A DNA stretch of 64,000 nt, from positions 2,272,346 to 2,336,345 of the forward strand of contig CM055112.1 of assembly GCA_029204225.1 (NCBI GenBank), read 5' to 3'. Below the pieces are notes generated by a model. The model did not search any database. It had not been told where the DNA came from and saw only the letters and a list, made by a program, of their open reading frames with translations. Source of the stretch: Diphasiastrum complanatum. Taxonomy: Eukaryota > Streptophyta > Lycopodiopsida > Lycopodiales > Lycopodiaceae. Below, in pieces: positions 53,899-64,000 of the stretch (position 1 is its first letter; each line of letters starts with the position of its first letter). Position numbers and translations under genes: made by a program.

Positions 53899-54344
53899 GG
53901 GCAAAATCATCCATTCATTCATAAATGAGACGGTACCAGACAAAGTGTGGCAAAGGTATATCTTGATACCATTCATGGGATTGCACTCAGCGGGGAGGGA
54001 GGACAGCTTTGCTCCCCATCGCATGACGCATATGCCATTGTTGCTTCCAAAAGTATGCAGGGCCCCCTTCCCAATGTACTTTTGAAATGCCTTTGTCTCC
54101 AAAGTAATGAGCTGTTGATGTGTTGGAGGGGGGCTTGGCATTTTGCGAGTTTCTTTCTTGCCATGAGTCAATACAAAGGTAGCACATGGTGTGCTATTTT
54201 TTGGATGCCATTACTTGAATGTTTATTAATAAGAATTGCGGTTTGGCACATAGTTAACAATCACATAATTAAATTCCAAAATTAAAAAACCTTGAAGTTA
54301 AAAAACATTTTTAGCCTTATGCTACAAACATAATTTTTTTTTTA
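53475..54344. other. Intergenic with a (CA)n tract
   Basis: A CA run lies at about 53869-53897. Overlapping ORFs on both strands at 53770-54285 show no domain. Nothing else recognised. Confidence 0.45.
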
Positions 54345-54382
54345 CTGAATCACTTGGCATGCCGGCTTGCCAAATGATTCAG
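54345..54382. repeat. 38 bp palindrome 1
   Basis: CTGAATCACTTGGCATGCC pairs with the following 19 bases at 17 of 19 positions. The same palindrome recurs 56 bp to the right with compensating changes. Confidence 0.75.
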
Positions 54383-54400
54383 GGAAAAAAAAATTCCTGG

Positions 54401-54438
54401 CTGAATTACTTGGCACACCGATGTGCCAAGTGATTCAG
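54401..54438. repeat. 38 bp palindrome 2
   Basis: CTGAATTACTTGGCACACC pairs with the following 19 bases at 17 of 19 positions; direct repeat of palindrome 1, followed by a T run. Confidence 0.75.
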
Positions 54439-54464
54439 TCGATTTTTTTTTTTTTTACACTTGG

Positions 54465-55010
54465 GCTCATTGGGCTCCTTGTGGTCCCTTGCGGTGGCCG
54501 AAGGGACCACAAGGGGCCTTCTTGCGGTCCAGCCCACCACAAAAAGGAACCACAAGGGGGCTCATTGTAGTCTATTGCAGTCCCTTGGGCCACCACAAGA
54601 GACTGCAAGGAGCCTTCTTGCGGTGGTCTAGACCGCAAGAAGGCTCCTTGTGGTTCCTTGGGGTGGGCTCCTTATGGTCCATTGGGTTGAGTACCCTAAA
54701 CCGTGAGGGACCACAAGGAGCCTTTTTGCGATCCCTTGTGGTGGGCTGGACCGCAAGGAGGCTCCTTGTGGTCTGTGGTCACGCAAGGGACCGCAATGAG
54801 CCTCCTTGCGGTGGGCTAGACCACAAGAAGGGTCCTTGCGGTCCCTTAAGCCATTGCAAGGGACCACAAGGAGGCTCCTTACGGTCTAGCCCACCGCAAG
54901 GCCTTGCGGTCTAGCCCACTGCAAGGAACACAAGAAGGCTCTTTGTGGTTTCTTGTGGTGGCTGTGGACTGCATGGAATCACAAGGAGCCTTCTTGCAGT
55001 TTGTTGCGTT
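54465..55010. repeat. Palindromic minisatellite (GGACCGCAAGGAG / CTCCTTGCGGTCC)
   Basis: The unit CC(A/G)CAAGGAGGCTCCTTG(C/T)GG and its parts alternate with their inverse for about 540 bp, with spacer words TGGGCTAGACC and GGTCTAGCCCA. Because the units are inverted, ORFs such as 54423-54914 exist on both strands. They encode Gly/Pro/Leu repeats and are not genes. Confidence 0.8.
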
Positions 55011-55519
55011 CATAGCCCTCTTGGAATTTACTTGGCCATGAGATTAGACCTAGCCCTAGACCTAGCTAATGCACCAGGCCCTAGCCTCGGACTTGGTCCT
55101 CCCAAAATTCCTAGAGGCCTACATTTGCTAGCATGCCATGTGCTATGAAATTTCGCAAGCAAGATATGAAGAAAACTCGCAAAACTCACAGATGATTCAC
55201 TCGCAGAATGTCAAAACACTTAGAATTTGCTTCAAACAGGATTACAGATCATGCAACATAGTAACACAGATAGAAAGCACTCTCTACTCCAAGCTCACAT
55301 AGCAATTTTATATCTCAAAACCAAAATACACTGTTCATATAGTTTTTAACTATGGCAACCCATCAATGGCCCGGGTTGCCGTTGATAGAACGTGTGTCCT
55401 GTCGACTCGCCTCATGGCAAGGCCAACTAGTCCTTATCTACTGATAGGACCCACAGTATAGTAACACAGTAGTTCTACTTTAATTCTAACTCTCTCCCTA
55501 AAAGTAGAATCTACTTTTA
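55011..55519. other. No feature recognised
   Basis: AT-rich DNA between the minisatellite and the minus-strand copia fragment. Confidence 0.4.
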
Positions 55520-56607
55520 AAATGTTAGCACTCTCCCTAGAATCTAGTTTCTACAACTTACCAATTCTAGATGCTCTAGCAATAACTTTATTTTCTCTTG
55601 AGATTATACACTTGTCAACTTGAAACTTGACATCCAATCCACTATCAAACAACTGTCCTACACTAATGAGATTCTTAGTCAATCTAGATACATACAGTAC
55701 ATCATGTAAGCAAAAAGATTTTGATGATGATGCATGCAGTGGAATACTATCACTCTACATCATTAGCTGTATAGATTAATCTCTTTGCACCTAGATAAGG
55801 CATGAGATTAGTGAAAGAGTTCCTAGAACTAGACATATGGGAAATAGCCCCACTATCTATCCACTAGACTTCTTCATTCTTAAAAGGAAAAGATGAAAAA
55901 GTAGACATAATTAATGAATCCTCTCTTTCACTCTCAACACCCTCACACTCATCCTCATTAGTAAGGTTAGCTTGCTTAGATTGGTTCTTCTTCTTGAAAC
56001 AGTTTGATGCATAGTGTCCTTTCTTGCCACAGAAAAAAAACACTTGATCTTTGATAACTTCTTCTTACCACTGGATGTTGTAGCTTGTGAGGATTGATCA
56101 TCACCACCTTCTTTGGCTTTGTCGTTCTTGAAGTGTAGTTGTCCTTTGCCCTTGCCTCTTGGAGAACACCTTGCAATGTCTCCAAGGATGGAAGATCCTC
56201 CCTGACAGCATAAGTCTGCACAATATTGTCATCATAACATATGATGAAGCACTCTCATCTACTCTCTGATAACTTAGAGATATTTGGTTTCTAAGTGTAA
56301 GCAATCTAGAAGTATTCTTGATTTCATAGATTGTTTTTAGAGTATCCCAAGCTTCCTTGGCAGTGGTGCATATCTCTCTTAACACTTCATTGGTTACATT
56401 CATTTTCATAAAATGAAAGGCAATTCTGGTTCTTTTGTGAAATGTTGCAGCTTCATTAGGTGCATCAAGTTCTTCTTCAGCTCCACTCACAATATCCATT
56501 ACATCCGGTAGAATCAATAATGATTCCATTCTGATCTTCCACATTGCATAATTGAAAGATGTTAATCTCTCACTGTGCTCCAAGAAATGTGAACCAGATG
56601 AAGACAT
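55520..56607 (-). pseudogene. Copia gag-protease on the minus strand
   Basis: Gag starts MSSSGSHFLEHSERLTSFNY at 56607 and contains AMWKIRMESLLILPDVMDIV and AWDTLKTIYEIKNTSRLLTL, same lineage as the 274 and 49112 gags. A frame change near 56230 leads to LPSLETLQGVLQEA and a partial zinc knuckle (FFLWQERTLCIKLF, damaged). Protease DSGAISHMS lies near 55855, then VLYVSRLTKNLISVGQL and KVIARASRIG near 55560. Integrase does not follow. Confidence 0.8.
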
Positions 56608-57300
56608 CTTCTCTATGAGAAATTCTCATAATGATAAAAAATGGAGTTGAAAGGATGTTGCTTGCTATCTCAATCTAGGATCTAGCACTGATGTTGATCC
56701 AACTTATGAAATCTAGCAACAGATGTGAACAAATTCTCAACACAGAAAATCAATCTATCTTGAATTTGGATCTTGCTTCAATCACAAAAGAAGCACATGC
56801 AAGCAAGAAGTCTATCTCATTTCAAAGTACTGATAAACTCTCTAGGAACTTACTTTCAACTCAAACACAGTAATATGTGTGAAATGAAAAGTCTAAGACC
56901 TCAGAACACTCACTTCTATCCAATTCTACTTGATTGACAGTGAAAAATGATGAAAATGGTAAAAAAGACAGATGTGTGCTCACTTTGGCATATCCCACGA
57001 GTTGAGTACCCTATCAAACTCTCTAATTTTCTAAATCTCTCCTAAAAACAAATTGAATTGATTTAGAAACTTGAGCAACACATCCTACTCTTCAATACCT
57101 ATCCAAGAAGCTAGAGAACATCAAATTTGGATCATTCATTGAGAAGTAGCACTCATTAATGAGGGCTTATTTCACACCTGTGAGCTCTCTGTCCATACAG
57201 AGGTCCGCTGGATCAGATCAGTCTTGATTCCACTTATGATCCACAGATTGCTTGTTTCTCAGCGAGTTTGAATCCCTCTCCCAAATCTAAGTTCCTGCAA
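56608..57300. other. Leader of the minus-strand copia and junction
   Basis: AT-rich without ORFs; by position it is the 5' leader of the minus-strand gag. The junction with the + strand RT fragment lies near 57300. Confidence 0.35.
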
Positions 57301-57960
57301 GCAAAAACACTGGTACAGTAGGATTGATGCCTACTTTCATTCTAAGGGGATGGTGAGAACACACTCTGATCCAAATCTTTATGTCTTATGCTTTGATGGT
57401 ATGATTGCATTGGTTGCTCTTTATGTTGATGACTTGATTATTATGGGAAATAATAAAGATGATAGATATGATCAAGAAAGACCTCATGGATCAATTCAAG
57501 ATGACAGATCTTAGCCTAATGCATTATTGCCTTGGAGTGGAGGTGTGGCAAAAAGGACGCGAGGTGGGCCTAACACAGGTGAAGTATGTCAGAGAGTTGT
57601 TGCACAGGTTCAAGTTGTAGGATTGCAAGCCAGTGAGCACTCCTATTGAACCAGGTAAAGGGCTTTCTAAGCTTGATGAATCACAGCCATTTGATGCTAC
57701 GTTGTATAGGCAATTAGTAGCCGCCTGATTTATCTTACTATGACTAGACCAAATATATGCTATGTTGTTGTTATTCTAAGTCAGTTTATGGCAACAACTA
57801 AAAAATGCATTGGAAGGCATCCAAACACATTTTGCATTATGTCAAAGGCACTTCAGATTATGGCTTGGTGTACAGGAAGCATGAGGGTTTACCTGAGTTA
57901 TGTGGCTATGTGGATGTGGATGAAGAAACATTTTGTTTCTAATGCCAAAGCTTTGCTAGC
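57300..57960 (+). pseudogene. Copia RT C-terminal half and RNase H, decayed
   Basis: Reads HWYSRIDAYFHSKGMVRTHS, DPNLYVLCFDG and ALYVDDLIIMGNN, which holds the catalytic YVDD near 57426-57437. A frameshift precedes LSLMHYCLGVEVWQKGREV, CKPVSTPIEPGKGLSKLDES and MTRPNICYVVVILSQFM, all RNase H/RT connection motifs. Stops and frame changes are frequent. Confidence 0.8.
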
Positions 57961-58269
57961 TTTTAATTTTGGACCCTTGACAATTGGCGATACAACACGA
58001 CACGACACGACACGAAATCAGTTGTGCCCCCCACGAACAACCAAGAAGATCAGCCAAGTACCATGGGGTGCAGATATCTGATCTATAAGTTACAAGAATG
58101 CGACACAAAATTGTTCGTGAACTATATACTTCTGATTGATGCATAATACAAAAAGTCTAATGCTAGTAAGCAAGACAAGAAGCAAGTAGATAAAAATACA
58201 GAATACGAGTCCACATGTGTGCGAGACAATTCTGCATAGAATCTGTAGATCCACAAGTCCACTAGTAAG

Positions 58270-58450
58270 CGAGACTCAAATTCATGAGAGAACTAGTTTT
58301 AAGATTTTTCATGTTGAGTTTACTTGGCAATTTTGAGGCCAATATGCATTTTAAACTTAGAGATAGACTTTTACAAAGTTAATAAGGCCTAAGTATAGTG
58401 GATTTACTATTTTTGAGACCTTAGGCATGTTGATAAGGTCGAAGGTTCCC
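58270..58450 (+). repeat. Diverged partial copia LTR
   Basis: The stretch 58334-58400 (GGCAATTTTGAGGCCAATA ... AACTTAGAGATAGACTTTT) matches 3871-3940 of the copia 3' LTR with substitutions and indels. It is the expected LTR for the RT remnant at 57300-57960, cut off by the gypsy primer-binding site. Confidence 0.5.
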
Positions 58451-58454
58451 ATAG

Positions 58455-58473
58455 TGGCACTGTTGCCGGGGAT
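58455..58473 (+). other. Gypsy primer-binding site, Athila/Tat type
   Basis: TGGCACTGTTGCCGGGGAT is close to TGGCGCCGTTGCCGGGGA, the primer-binding site common in plant Athila/Tat gypsy elements. The LTR expected to its left is not recognised. Confidence 0.6.
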
Positions 58474-59774
58474 AGGTTTCCACTAACTAGTTTAGTTGCG
58501 TTTTAGCTATTTTTTTGCTTTTTAGAGTAGTTTAGGTAGATTTTTGGGAGTTTAGAGTTAGTTTTCTGTATTTTTTTTTTTTTTGTGTTTGGACTGTTCA
58601 CAGCTAGTGGAGGAGGTGTGAGAGAGTAGAGGAGGCTCAGAACAACCTCTAAGGGCTCGAAACCCAAACCAATCATCCAAAAAACTCAAAAAACACACCA
58701 ATTTGTATTTTGGAGGGAAAAAGAGCCAAAAAACTCATCAGATTTTTATATTTCCAGAATCAGTGGGAATTAGCCTTTGCATGATTGGCAGCAGCTCCAA
58801 GGTACTGTCCCGGACCTACATAGAAGCCTGTGAGAGTTAGTCCCAAGCAGATTGTAAAAATCAGAGAAAAATCATAAAATATTCAGAAAGCCCTTGAAAA
58901 AATCCAAAAAATTCAAATCTTCATAAGAGCTCTCGCAGAGCCCTCTGAAGTTCCGTCTCAGTGAGACCAGGACACAGAGAAGCTTGTGAGAGTTAGTTTG
59001 ATGATTACTTAAGTGCCTGTGTGAGAGTTCCCAGTGAAAAAAATGACGGGAAAGTACCAGTGAATCCTCGCAGACAGTGAAATTTTCAGTTCCAGTGGTC
59101 AAGAACTCTCGCAGAGGATTCTGAAGTTCCATCTCAGTGAGACTAGGACACAGAAGAACTTGCGAAAGTTAGTTTGATTCCAGTGAGTAGAAAATTGGAT
59201 TTAAGTGCTAAAAAATCACTAAAAAGTGAAGATCCAGCAAATCCTTCCAATAAGAACTCTCGCAGACCCTCTCAATCGATTTAGAATGTCAAACTACATC
59301 AGTGATGAAGCCTACGGAAGTTAGTATGAAGATCTGGTGAAGATCAAGCACAAAAAGTGATCTTGAACCCTCGTAGACAGCGAAATTTTCACTTCTTGCG
59401 AGAGTTAACTCTCGCAGAAAATTCTATAATGAGATCTGACCCAGATCCAGCTACTGTGAAGCTTGTGAGAGTTACTTCCCAAAGATCTGAAAGATATCAA
59501 GTTTTTTACCTGTAAAATTAGCTAAAGAACCCTCGCACAGCCAACCCTCACACAAGATAACCCTCGCAAACCAAATCAGTGGAAAGATCTACATCAGATC
59601 TAGCTACTGTCAAAATCTTAGATCAATTAGTGTAAGGAGTAAAAAGTTATCAAGGAAAAACCACCGTAAAAGGCCTAAAATTCATTCCGGCCGATCAGAT
59701 CGTCAGATCCTTGAAGATTCAGACTGCATTCTACTGTATAAGCAAGATCCAATCACTTTGGAACCCACCATCGG
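58474..59774 (+). other. Gypsy leader with internal repeats
   Basis: Segments with CTCTCGCAGA ... GTCTCAGTGAGAC(C/T)AGGACACAGA and CTTG(T/C)GAGAGTTAGTTTGA recur at about 58800, 58930, 59105, 59262 and 59405, spaced roughly 140-175 bp. There is no ORF of note. It precedes gag at 59775. Confidence 0.65.
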
Positions 59775-60786
59775 ATGAATCTGAGATCAGGACGATTAAT
59801 AGCACGCAGGATAGCAAATCAGACACCACACCTTCCCAGATTAGCAGTTGTGCAACAAGAGGCAGAACCAAAACCAGCACCAATGGATCCAATGGGCCAA
59901 CCCGTACCTGTCGCACACTTGCATGCAGTTCGGAAAGCACCACAGATGGAGATACCAAATTACGATGGATCATCAGATCCCATCCGATTCCTCCAGATCT
60001 ACGAGCAAGCTTGTGAAATCTACGGCGAACGGACACCTGCAGAGAAGCTGATGCTATTCCCTATGTCCTTACTTGCAGTGGCTCAGGATTGGTTTTTTAA
60101 CCTGTCAGAGAAAGAGAAATCCACCTGGGAAGTGGTTAAAGCGGCTCTTATTACGTGCTTTAAGCCAAGGATGTTCTTGGAATACCCGTTTCTCCTGCTG
60201 AGCAAAGTCAAGATAGAAAAACAAGAAAGGGTCCGAGACTATATTGAACGGGTCAAACATCTACGATCCGAGTGCAGTGTAGCCCTGACTCCCGATCATG
60301 CGGTGATCATGTGGTTCCTAGTCGGATCACCACGAAGCATCAGAAGAGAACTGAAACGATGGGAGCAGTACGCTACCTTGCAAGAAGCTATGGAAGATGC
60401 CATCAGTGAAGAGGATGAGGGATCTGACGAGGAATATCCTTCCACCCACATTCCTACTCCCTCGATTGCATCATCATCATCAAACACATCCACTCTATCC
60501 ACATAACTGTTGTTGGAGCAAATGACAAAATTACACAAACAGCAGATGAAACAACTTACGGCGCAGTTTGACCAGAAACTGAAGGCCTTACAGGGAACTG
60601 TAGCAGTAACTCCACATCAACCGGAACCAAACCAGCTGCAGTATCCTCGATGAGAAAATGTATGGTGTTCAGTATGCACGCAAAATCATACAACAAATGA
60701 GTGTCCAGTCCTAAAGCAAAATCTGAGACTGACACATAGATTCTGCCATCTGTGCAATGCAACGTCGCACGATACGGCATTTTGCT
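59775..60786 (+). pseudogene. Gypsy gag copy 1
   Basis: Starts MNLRSGRLIARRIANQTP. Capsid: EIPNYDGSSDPIRFLQIYEQ, AVAQDWFFNLSEKEKSTWEV, RVRDYIERVKHLRSECSVAL and HAVIMWFLVGSPRSIRRELK. An acidic Ser-rich stretch ends at a TAA at 60504-60506. Past it, the same frame region encodes two zinc knuckles, WCSVCTQNHTTNEC and FCHLCNATSHDTAFC, up to 60786, where the sequence jumps back to leader. The second copy follows at an offset of about 1200 bp. Confidence 0.85.
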
Positions 60787-60975
60787 GCACCAAAGATCTA
60801 GCTATTGTAAAAATCTCAGGACAATCGGAGCAAGGATCAAAAAGTTATCAAGGAAAAACCACCATAAGAGGCCTAACATCACACTATCGGCCTATCAAAT
60901 CGATCTAATTCCCTAAGATCTAGATTGCATTCCACTGTACCAGCAAGATCCAACATCCTTGGACCATACCACCAA
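60787..60975 (+). repeat. Repeated leader segment between the two gag copies
   Basis: AAAGTTATCAAGGAAAAACC and flanks (60841 on) repeat 59643 on. It marks the junction of a tandem duplication of the leader-gag unit. Confidence 0.7.
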
Positions 60976-62850
60976 ATGAATTTAAGATTTGGACGATCAA
61001 TCGCAAGAAGGATTGCAAATCAAGCACCAAACCTTCCCAAAGTAGCCGCTGCGCATATCGAGCAGAACCTAAACCAGCACCAATGGATCCTATGGGTCAA
61101 CTTGTACCTATCGCAGCATTGCAAGCAGTCCGGAGGGCACCGCGCATGGAAATACCTAAATATGATGGGTTATTAGATCCTATCAGATTCCTCAAGATCT
61201 ATGAGCAAGCCTGCGAAATTTACAGTGAGCGGACATCGGCAGAGAAATCGATGCTATTTCCGATGTTTCTGGTAGCAGTGGCACAAGATTGGTTCTTCAA
61301 CCTATCGGAAGAAGAGAAAACTACTTGGGAAGCGGTTAAGACGGCTCTCATCAAGCGTTTTAAACCAAGAATTTTTTTGGAAGATCCATTTCTCCTACTG
61401 AGCAAAGTGAAGATGGGAAAAAGAGAAAGGGTCAAGGACTATATCGAACGAGTCAAACATCTAAGATCCGAGTGCAACGCAGCCCTAACTCTCGATCATG
61501 CGATTATTATGTGGTTCCTCGCGGGGTTGCCACATAGTATCAGAAGAGAACTTAAATGACGGGAGCAGTACGCTATATTGAAGGAAGCAATGTAAGATGC
61601 CATCAGGGAGGAAGATGAGAGTTCAGACGAGGAATCTTATCTGACCACCCACACTCCGACTCCTTCGGTAGCATCATCATCCAACGCATCCCACATATCC
61701 ACCGAGTTGTTGATGGAACAAATGACAAAGCTAGACAAGCAACAGATGGAACAACTAACGACTCAGTTTGATGAGAAACTAAAGGCCTTTTAGGGAGCTG
61801 TAGCAAGAATTTCCAATCCATCGGAACAAAACCAGCTGCAGTATCCCCGCCGAGAAAATGTATGGTGCTCAATTTGCACTCAGAACAGAATGTCCAGTAC
61901 TAAAGCAAAATCTGAGATTGACACAAAGATTTTGCCATCTGTGCAACGCATCATTGCACGAGACGACATTTTGCCCATTTAATCCCCGGATCATACAATA
62001 GAAGAGGGGTCTTTATCAGACCTCTTATCCTTATCATCAAGAGGCACCCAATGCGGCACCAAGGTATGGCGCACTGAACAATCAGCAGCGCATGGCCTTA
62101 CCTGCACCACCAGGGCCAACTAACAACCAAGTGGCTCATGTAAATCTAGCAACTGCAGAACAAGAAGTACCAGCAACACCTCAACCTGAGCAGCAACAAT
62201 GGTACAGGTCGGATGAGATGTTTGTGGATCTAGCCATTAACGAATATTACGCGACCTATGCAGCTCAACCTCACCGTCAAGGTGGTAGAAACTACAGATG
62301 CTACGGATGCAGCGAAGGCCATCGAATTGCAGAATGTTCTTACAAGGGACAATACACATCCTTCTACCGAGAATGTGGATATGGACACTGCTAGAAGAAT
62401 TGTCCATTAAGATTTGAATGAGTGCACCCTTGAATCTAATCACAATACACCTTACAACAGTTCCAAGAGGGAAGCCACTAGAAAAACAACATTTCCATGC
62501 CCCAGTGCTAGCAGTCACGCGAGCACAAAAGTGGAAGGAAATGACTCTCTCACCACCCCCATCAGTATCCGATGATCAACCCTCAACTGCAAGACCATAT
62601 CCAAATGTGAGAGAAGAAGGAAGACAATATCACAAGATATGCCACTGGGTGTAGAAAGCACAAGAGGAGGAAAAAGCTCAAGCAAGAGACATACCTGCAA
62701 AACCACCTATTGCTGAAGAACCAGTACCACAAGCGGGATCACCATTGTGAACTGATCAGAATGATCAGTTGCATCATCATGAACCACCATTCCATATGGG
62801 GGAGCCCGAGGAGCCACACACTGAGGTACTCATAAGTTTGCTAGCAAGCC
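60976..62850 (+). pseudogene. Gypsy gag copy 2, with C-terminal knuckles
   Basis: Start MNLRFGRSIARRIANQAP (60976); after a frame change the capsid from MDPMGQLVPIAALQ runs to a TGA at 61557-61559. Stops also interrupt the spacer. First knuckle region near 61870, then from 62092 a Pro/Gln linker and CYGCSEGHRIAEC with FYRECGYGHC. The stop at 62395 lies in the next knuckle, after which SAPLNL matches the inverted piece at 22.8 kb. Broken coding reaches about 62850. No RT follows in the window. Confidence 0.8.
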
Positions 62851-62877
62851 GTGTTAACTTATTGATAAGTACCACTT

Positions 62878-64000
62878 AGGTACTCTCTTGGGAACTTTAG
62901 CATCAGGCTTGTCTTTGTCTATTTGATCTTCCACATCAAAATCCACTTCCTTCTTGACTTGTACTTTTACTTCCTCATCAAAAGGTTCAGTGATTGCTTC
63001 AATTTGTTCACCTCGATCCATCTCATCAAATGTAGCATCCCTAGAAATCACAAGCTTTTGTGCATTGATGTCATACATCCTGTATGCCTTGGCCTTCTCA
63101 TCATAACCAAGGAAAATAAACCTGACAGCTTTTGCATCCAATTTCCTTCATTTCTCATCAGGAATATGAGCGTAAGCATCACAACTAAGTACTCTCAAAT
63201 GAGAAATATTTGTTTCTTTCCAATAAAAGCTTCATGAGGTGTCTTACCTTCTATAGATTTTGTAGGACACCAATTCAGGATGTGCATAGCTGTGCTACAA
63301 GCTTCTGTCCAAAAGGTATTTGGAAAACCCTTGTTTTTGAGCATCGCCCTTGCCATCCCAACAATGGATCTGTTCTTTCGTTCTGCAACTCCATTTTGTT
63401 GTGGTGAATAAGGTGTTGTAGTCTACCTCTTGACCCCTTCATCTTTGAAAAAATCAACAAATTCTGTCAAAAAGTACTCACCACTTCCATCAGATCTCAA
63501 ACTCTTGATGCAACATCCTGTTTGCTTTTCAACTAATGCCTTGCATTCTCTGAACTTAGCAAAAGCATCTGATTTCTTGCTTATGAAATAAATCCAAATG
63601 CATATGCTATAATCATCAATGAAGGTAATAAAGTAATAACAGCAACTAAGAGATCTAGTCTGCATAGGTCCACATAGATCTAGTCTGCATAGGTCCACAA
63701 AGATCTGGTCCACATAGATCACTTTGGACAAGATCTAGGATGCCACTAGCTCTCCTTGCTCCACTTTTTGGAAACCTCTCTATGTGTTGTTTTTTTAAAA
63801 TGCAACCTTTACGAATTTTTTCTTCAAAAGAAATATCGGTAATCCAATAACTAAATTTCTTCTTTTGAGACTCTGTAAACTTTGAGCACTAATATGACCA
63901 AATCGTTGATGCCAAAATCACTTTGACGATCAACAGTGCTTACCATAGCTTGAGCAAAAGATCTCGCATTCAATTTGTAGAGTCGATTCCCATTGTCAAA
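62878..64000 (-). pseudogene. Copia integrase and GAG-pre-integrase, minus strand, runs off window
   Basis: Read right to left: NGNRLYKLNARSFAQ (pre-integrase, 63998 on), a damaged zinc region, then LDLCGPMQTRS (first Asp), CCIKSLRSDGSGEYFL (second Asp) and, after a stop, SPQQNGVAERKNRSIVGMAR (Glu). C-terminal part: MDAKAVRFIFLGYDEKAKAY and KLVISRDATFDEM, with an acidic Lys/Asp linker, stop near 62856. Lineage like 31484-33640 (DLCGPM, FLGYDE). Frame changes and a 25 bp tandem duplication at about 63650-63700 disrupt it. Confidence 0.82.
63650..63702 (-). repeat. 25 bp tandem duplication inside integrase
   Basis: AGATCTAGTCTGCATAGGTC followed by CACA occurs twice in a row and partly a third time (AGATCTGGTCCACAT). 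The unit is not a multiple of three, so it shifts frame across the DLCGPMQT motif. Confidence 0.8.

Noticed and set aside
54423-54914. 163-codon + strand ORF and its minus-strand counterparts
   Set aside because: Open only because the palindromic minisatellite lacks stops; no domain, and frames are open on both strands.

Overview
The window is nuclear DNA of a land plant. It carries one recognisable host gene: a nine-exon RNA pseudouridine synthase of the plant RluA-like, organelle-targeted type (closest family I recognise: Arabidopsis RNA pseudouridine synthase 6, chloroplastic). The gene runs from 7436 to 36923 on the + strand and joins into an uninterrupted 487-codon reading frame with GT-AG junctions. 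Nearly everything else is LTR retrotransposon: Ty1/copia and Ty3/gypsy pieces in both orientations, plus AG/CT/CA microsatellites. The low gene density, an 8.2 kb and an 18.4 kb intron packed with transposons, and nested, decayed elements suggest a large, repeat-rich genome such as a gymnosperm, fern or lycophyte. That placement is inference; the sequence alone does not fix the species.

Layout. 1-4466: 3' part of a copia element whose reverse transcriptase is replaced by an unrelated open stretch, with a well-defined 3' LTR. 4467-7435: decayed remnants, a (GA)n tract and a tRNA-derived SINE-like insertion with 18 bp target-site duplications, just upstream of the host gene. 7436-36923: the pseudouridine synthase gene. 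Its intron 1 holds a non-coding LTR element (about 4.5 kb, antisense, with tandem repeats). Exons 2-7 are compact (15923-17895). Intron 7 holds gypsy pieces (19.1-23.3 kb, including a gag segment in inverted order), a chromovirus 3' end with LTR (25.0-26.6 kb), TAG-rich and GACTCGC-rich low-complexity DNA (26.8-28.3 kb), a gypsy 5' end (29.5-30.9 kb), a copia gag-integrase block (31.4-33.7 kb) and one arm of an inverted repeat. Exons 8-9 lie at 36.3-36.9 kb.

36924-44640: the second arm of the inverted repeat, a decayed LTR/primer-binding site, unidentified + strand ORFs (42.6-43.5 kb) and a minus-strand two-exon unidentified gene (43.6-44.6 kb). 44634-48060: a gypsy pol. 49112-52132: a copia element truncated inside RT. 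52175-53474: a minus-strand copia LTR/3' end fused to a gypsy fragment. 54345-55010: two 38 bp palindromes and a palindromic minisatellite. 55520-58450: copia pieces in opposite orientations. 58455-62850: a gypsy element with a tandemly duplicated gag. 62878-64000: minus-strand copia integrase.

No retroelement looks autonomous: all have frameshifts, stops or missing domains. The one gene with a fully open, correctly spliced frame is the pseudouridine synthase, which would modify organellar RNA if the transit peptide prediction is right.
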